Of a stretch of DNA of 24,060 nt, positions 22,572 to 24,060 are shown piece by piece. The notes under the pieces were generated by a model. That model searched no databases, was not told the origin of the DNA, and saw nothing but the letters and a program-made list of their open reading frames with translations. This stretch comes from Trachelipus rathkii (Eukaryota > Arthropoda > Malacostraca > Isopoda > Trachelipodidae). Position 1 is the stretch's first letter, and every line of letters begins with the position of its first letter. Both the position numbers and the translations under genes were made by a program. Location of the stretch: NCBI GenBank assembly GCA_015478945.1, contig JABUQX010078608.1:2501-26560 (forward strand). Direction: 5' to 3'.

Positions 22572-23099
22572 TTGAGTGAGATGGAAAATAAAGAAGAAAA
22601 GCGGTCGTATTACGATGTAAAGAAAGGAATCTTGTTCCGGTGTAAACAAGATAAAGAAGGTCCGAGCGAGCAAGTCGTTGTACCAAAGAAACTAAGAAAA
22701 GAAGTAATGATTACGGCACACGATAGTATCATGGGAGGACACCTCGGGATCAAAAAGAGGACTGACAAGGTACTCTCAGAGTTTTACTGGCCTGGGATGA
22801 ACGAGGATGTATCCAGATTCTGTCATTCGTGTGACCTATGTCAGAAGACGGTGCCGAAAGGGAAGGTGGTAAAAACGCCATTGACGAAAGTCCCACTTAT
22901 GGGATCCCCGTTTGAAAGGGTGGCAGTAGATCTCATAGGTCCGATTGTGCCTTCCTCCCAGGATGTACATAAGTATATTCTTACCCTTGTAGATTATGTC
23001 ACGAGGTACCCTGAAGCGATACCGTTAAAGAATATTGATACAGAAGCGGTTGCAGAAGCCCTGGTGGACTTGGTATCTAGGATTGGGGGTACCGGATGA
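22572..23099 (+). CDS. int: Ty3/Gypsy integrase, zinc-finger and first part of catalytic core
   Basis: Integrase inserts the element cDNA into host DNA in the nucleus. The 175-codon frame shows the N-terminal zinc finger: H50 and H57 in HDSIMGGHLG, then FYWPGMNEDV and the CxxCxxC run C84-C87-C90. The catalytic core follows, with its first acidic residue D120 in VAVDLIGP, then YILTLVDYVTRYPEAIPL, a highly typical Gypsy core strand-helix. The frame is lost at a G-run near 23087, and the homology continues in another frame. The methionine at 22572 is only the first in this frame; the native protein is part of a Pol polyprotein, so no true start is implied. Confidence 0.93.
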   Translation: MSEMENKEEKRSYYDVKKGILFRCKQDKEGPSEQVVVPKKLRKEVMITAHDSIMGGHLGIKKRTDKVLSEFYWPGMNEDVSRFCHSCDLCQKTVPKGKVVKTPLTKVPLMGSPFERVAVDLIGPIVPSSQDVHKYILTLVDYVTRYPEAIPLKNIDTEAVAEALVDLVSRIGGTG

Positions 23100-23750
23100 A
23101 TTATTAACCGACCTTGGGACAGTTTGTTACATCAGCGGTGCATGGAGAGGTAACCCAGGTTTAGTTAAATGTGAAGCAGCTAAGGCACAGAGTCCATGAT
23201 ACCGCGAAATATTTACATGGGCCTGGTTGAAGAGGTTCAACGGAACGAATGAAAAGGATGCTGAAATAGACTGCGTGCAAGTGACAACCTAAAAGGTGGA
23301 TATAATTTTATAAATCCTTACTATGCACCATGAGGTACCGAGGAAAAGCATCGCGGATTCGCGCCTTTCGAATGTTGATATTTTGAGAACGTGAGAGGTC
23401 CCATGCAGATAAATGAAGGAAATTGTTGGTTAAGCGACCGGCAGCCGGACGAGGTGACGAGTAGTTATCAGGTTAATGTTTTCAGTTACCGGGAAAAATT
23501 GGAGGAAACCGTAAAGATAGCATGTCGTCTGAATTAGAAAAAGTGCCAGAACCGTCGAGAACATTACTGCGATAAGAGAGCGCCAAGGAAAGAAGGTTCG
23601 AAATCGTGACTCTGTATTAATATTAACGGCGCGCACTGCAAGTAATAGAGCTTCTGATGGCAGTGGAAGGGCCCTTATGGAAGTCGTCGTACTATTTTGC
23701 GAGAATGATTATAGGAATGAGAGGTCATATGAGAAGTCCGAGACGTACAT
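23088..23750 (+). pseudogene. int: Integrase core end and C-terminal domain, frame-broken
   Basis: Integrase homology continues after the frame loss at about 23087. A second acidic site lies in LLTDLG at about 23102-23119, spaced as expected from the first. The block normally holding the catalytic glutamate is at about 23220-23245 and is broken by an indel. A GFAPFE-like block, the usual helix of the core end, lies at about 23350-23375. A lysine/arginine-rich segment follows at 23490-23600. Then the GPY/F module is readable directly as QWKGPYG at 23661-23681. Successive blocks fall in different frames, so a functional protein cannot be read from this consensus. Confidence 0.8.
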
Positions 23751-24060
23751 GCCAACCTGTTAAAAATATGACAATAAAAGGGGACGAAGAACGCCGGATG
23801 TGTTTACACATGGCGTGCGTAGGCGTTGTCGATTTTGAAGAATGTGAGAAGGAAGAAATTGATTTAGGGGAAAACGCGATTGTCCTAGGAAGTTGCACGC
23901 CTAAGGAAAACGTCGAGGACATCAAAATAGGGCCTGAGTTAGAAGAAGACAAGAGGTCAGAAATAAAAGAAATATTAAATGAATTCAAACAGGTATTTAC
24001 GGACCTACCAGGAAATATGGATATAGTGCAGCACGAAATTAATTTGACGTCCCAAGTCCC
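23751..24060 (+). CDS. pol: Integrase-reverse transcriptase linker and RT start, partial
   Basis: An open frame without a stop runs to the window edge. It begins around VKNMTIKGDEERRM (23759 on), passes an acidic linker with IDLGENAIVLG, and reaches EILNEFKQVFTDLPG and HEINLTSQVP at 23969-24060. The last segment is the conserved entry to Ty3/Gypsy reverse transcriptase, where an FxxVFxDxPG phrase precedes the first RT strands. The RT palm motif with its YxDD would lie beyond the window. There is no LTR, stop-delimited gap or second Gag between the integrase C-terminus and this frame, so both appear to belong to one Pol. The opposite-strand open frame at 23725-23988 is a shadow. Confidence 0.72.

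Noticed and set aside
23725..23988. 87-codon minus-strand frame
   Set aside because: It is antisense to the linker and RT start on the plus strand.

Overview
The window reads as AT-rich, repeat-dominated nuclear DNA of an animal, most plausibly a crustacean or other arthropod. The reasons are very dense long microsatellites (ATT, AT, GA, GAA, CAA/GTT), several non-coding mobile elements, and a broken metazoan-type Ty3/Gypsy retroelement. The host assignment is inference. I see no intact host gene, rRNA, tRNA or CRISPR. Most open frames are translations of microsatellites or opposite-strand shadows.

Layout. 1-3660 is AT-rich non-coding DNA with an (ATT)n array and a large (AT)n field. 3661-4053 is a cluster of compact hairpins. 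4054-13529 is the main structure: a giant inverted repeat (foldback) with arms of about 4.7 kb (4054-8766 and 8820-13529) around a 53-bp GC-rich spacer that itself folds into two adjacent hairpins. The arms are collinear from end to end. They carry mirrored copies of a hairpin module block, a purine/pyrimidine tract, a T/A-rich tract, a nested minisatellite of about 150 bp built from octamers, a degenerate tandem repeat of about 285 bp, and a CAA/GTT microsatellite. They differ by substitutions, indels and repeat copy number, so they are not a trivial mirror copy. No transposase is visible. The structure resembles Foldback-type non-autonomous elements, but I cannot match it to a named family.

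13530-19210 holds a compound AT/GA/GAA microsatellite, two short tandem duplications, a 56-A run that may be the tail of a retroposed transcript, a dispersed repeat present in three copies, a palindromic MITE of about 670 bp flanked by TA, and further (AT)n arrays. 19210-20475 is unassigned and could include an LTR or leader.

20476-24060 is a frame-broken Ty3/Gypsy element on the + strand. Its order is Gag (charged coiled-coil, capsid-like domain, zinc-knuckle trace), a retropepsin remnant, integrase, then the linker and start of reverse transcriptase running off the window end. Integrase lies upstream of reverse transcriptase. This is the rearranged order known from the Gmr1 clade, not the usual Ty3/Gypsy order. 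Many of its lesions are small indels, so either pseudogenisation or unpolished long-read consensus could explain them.
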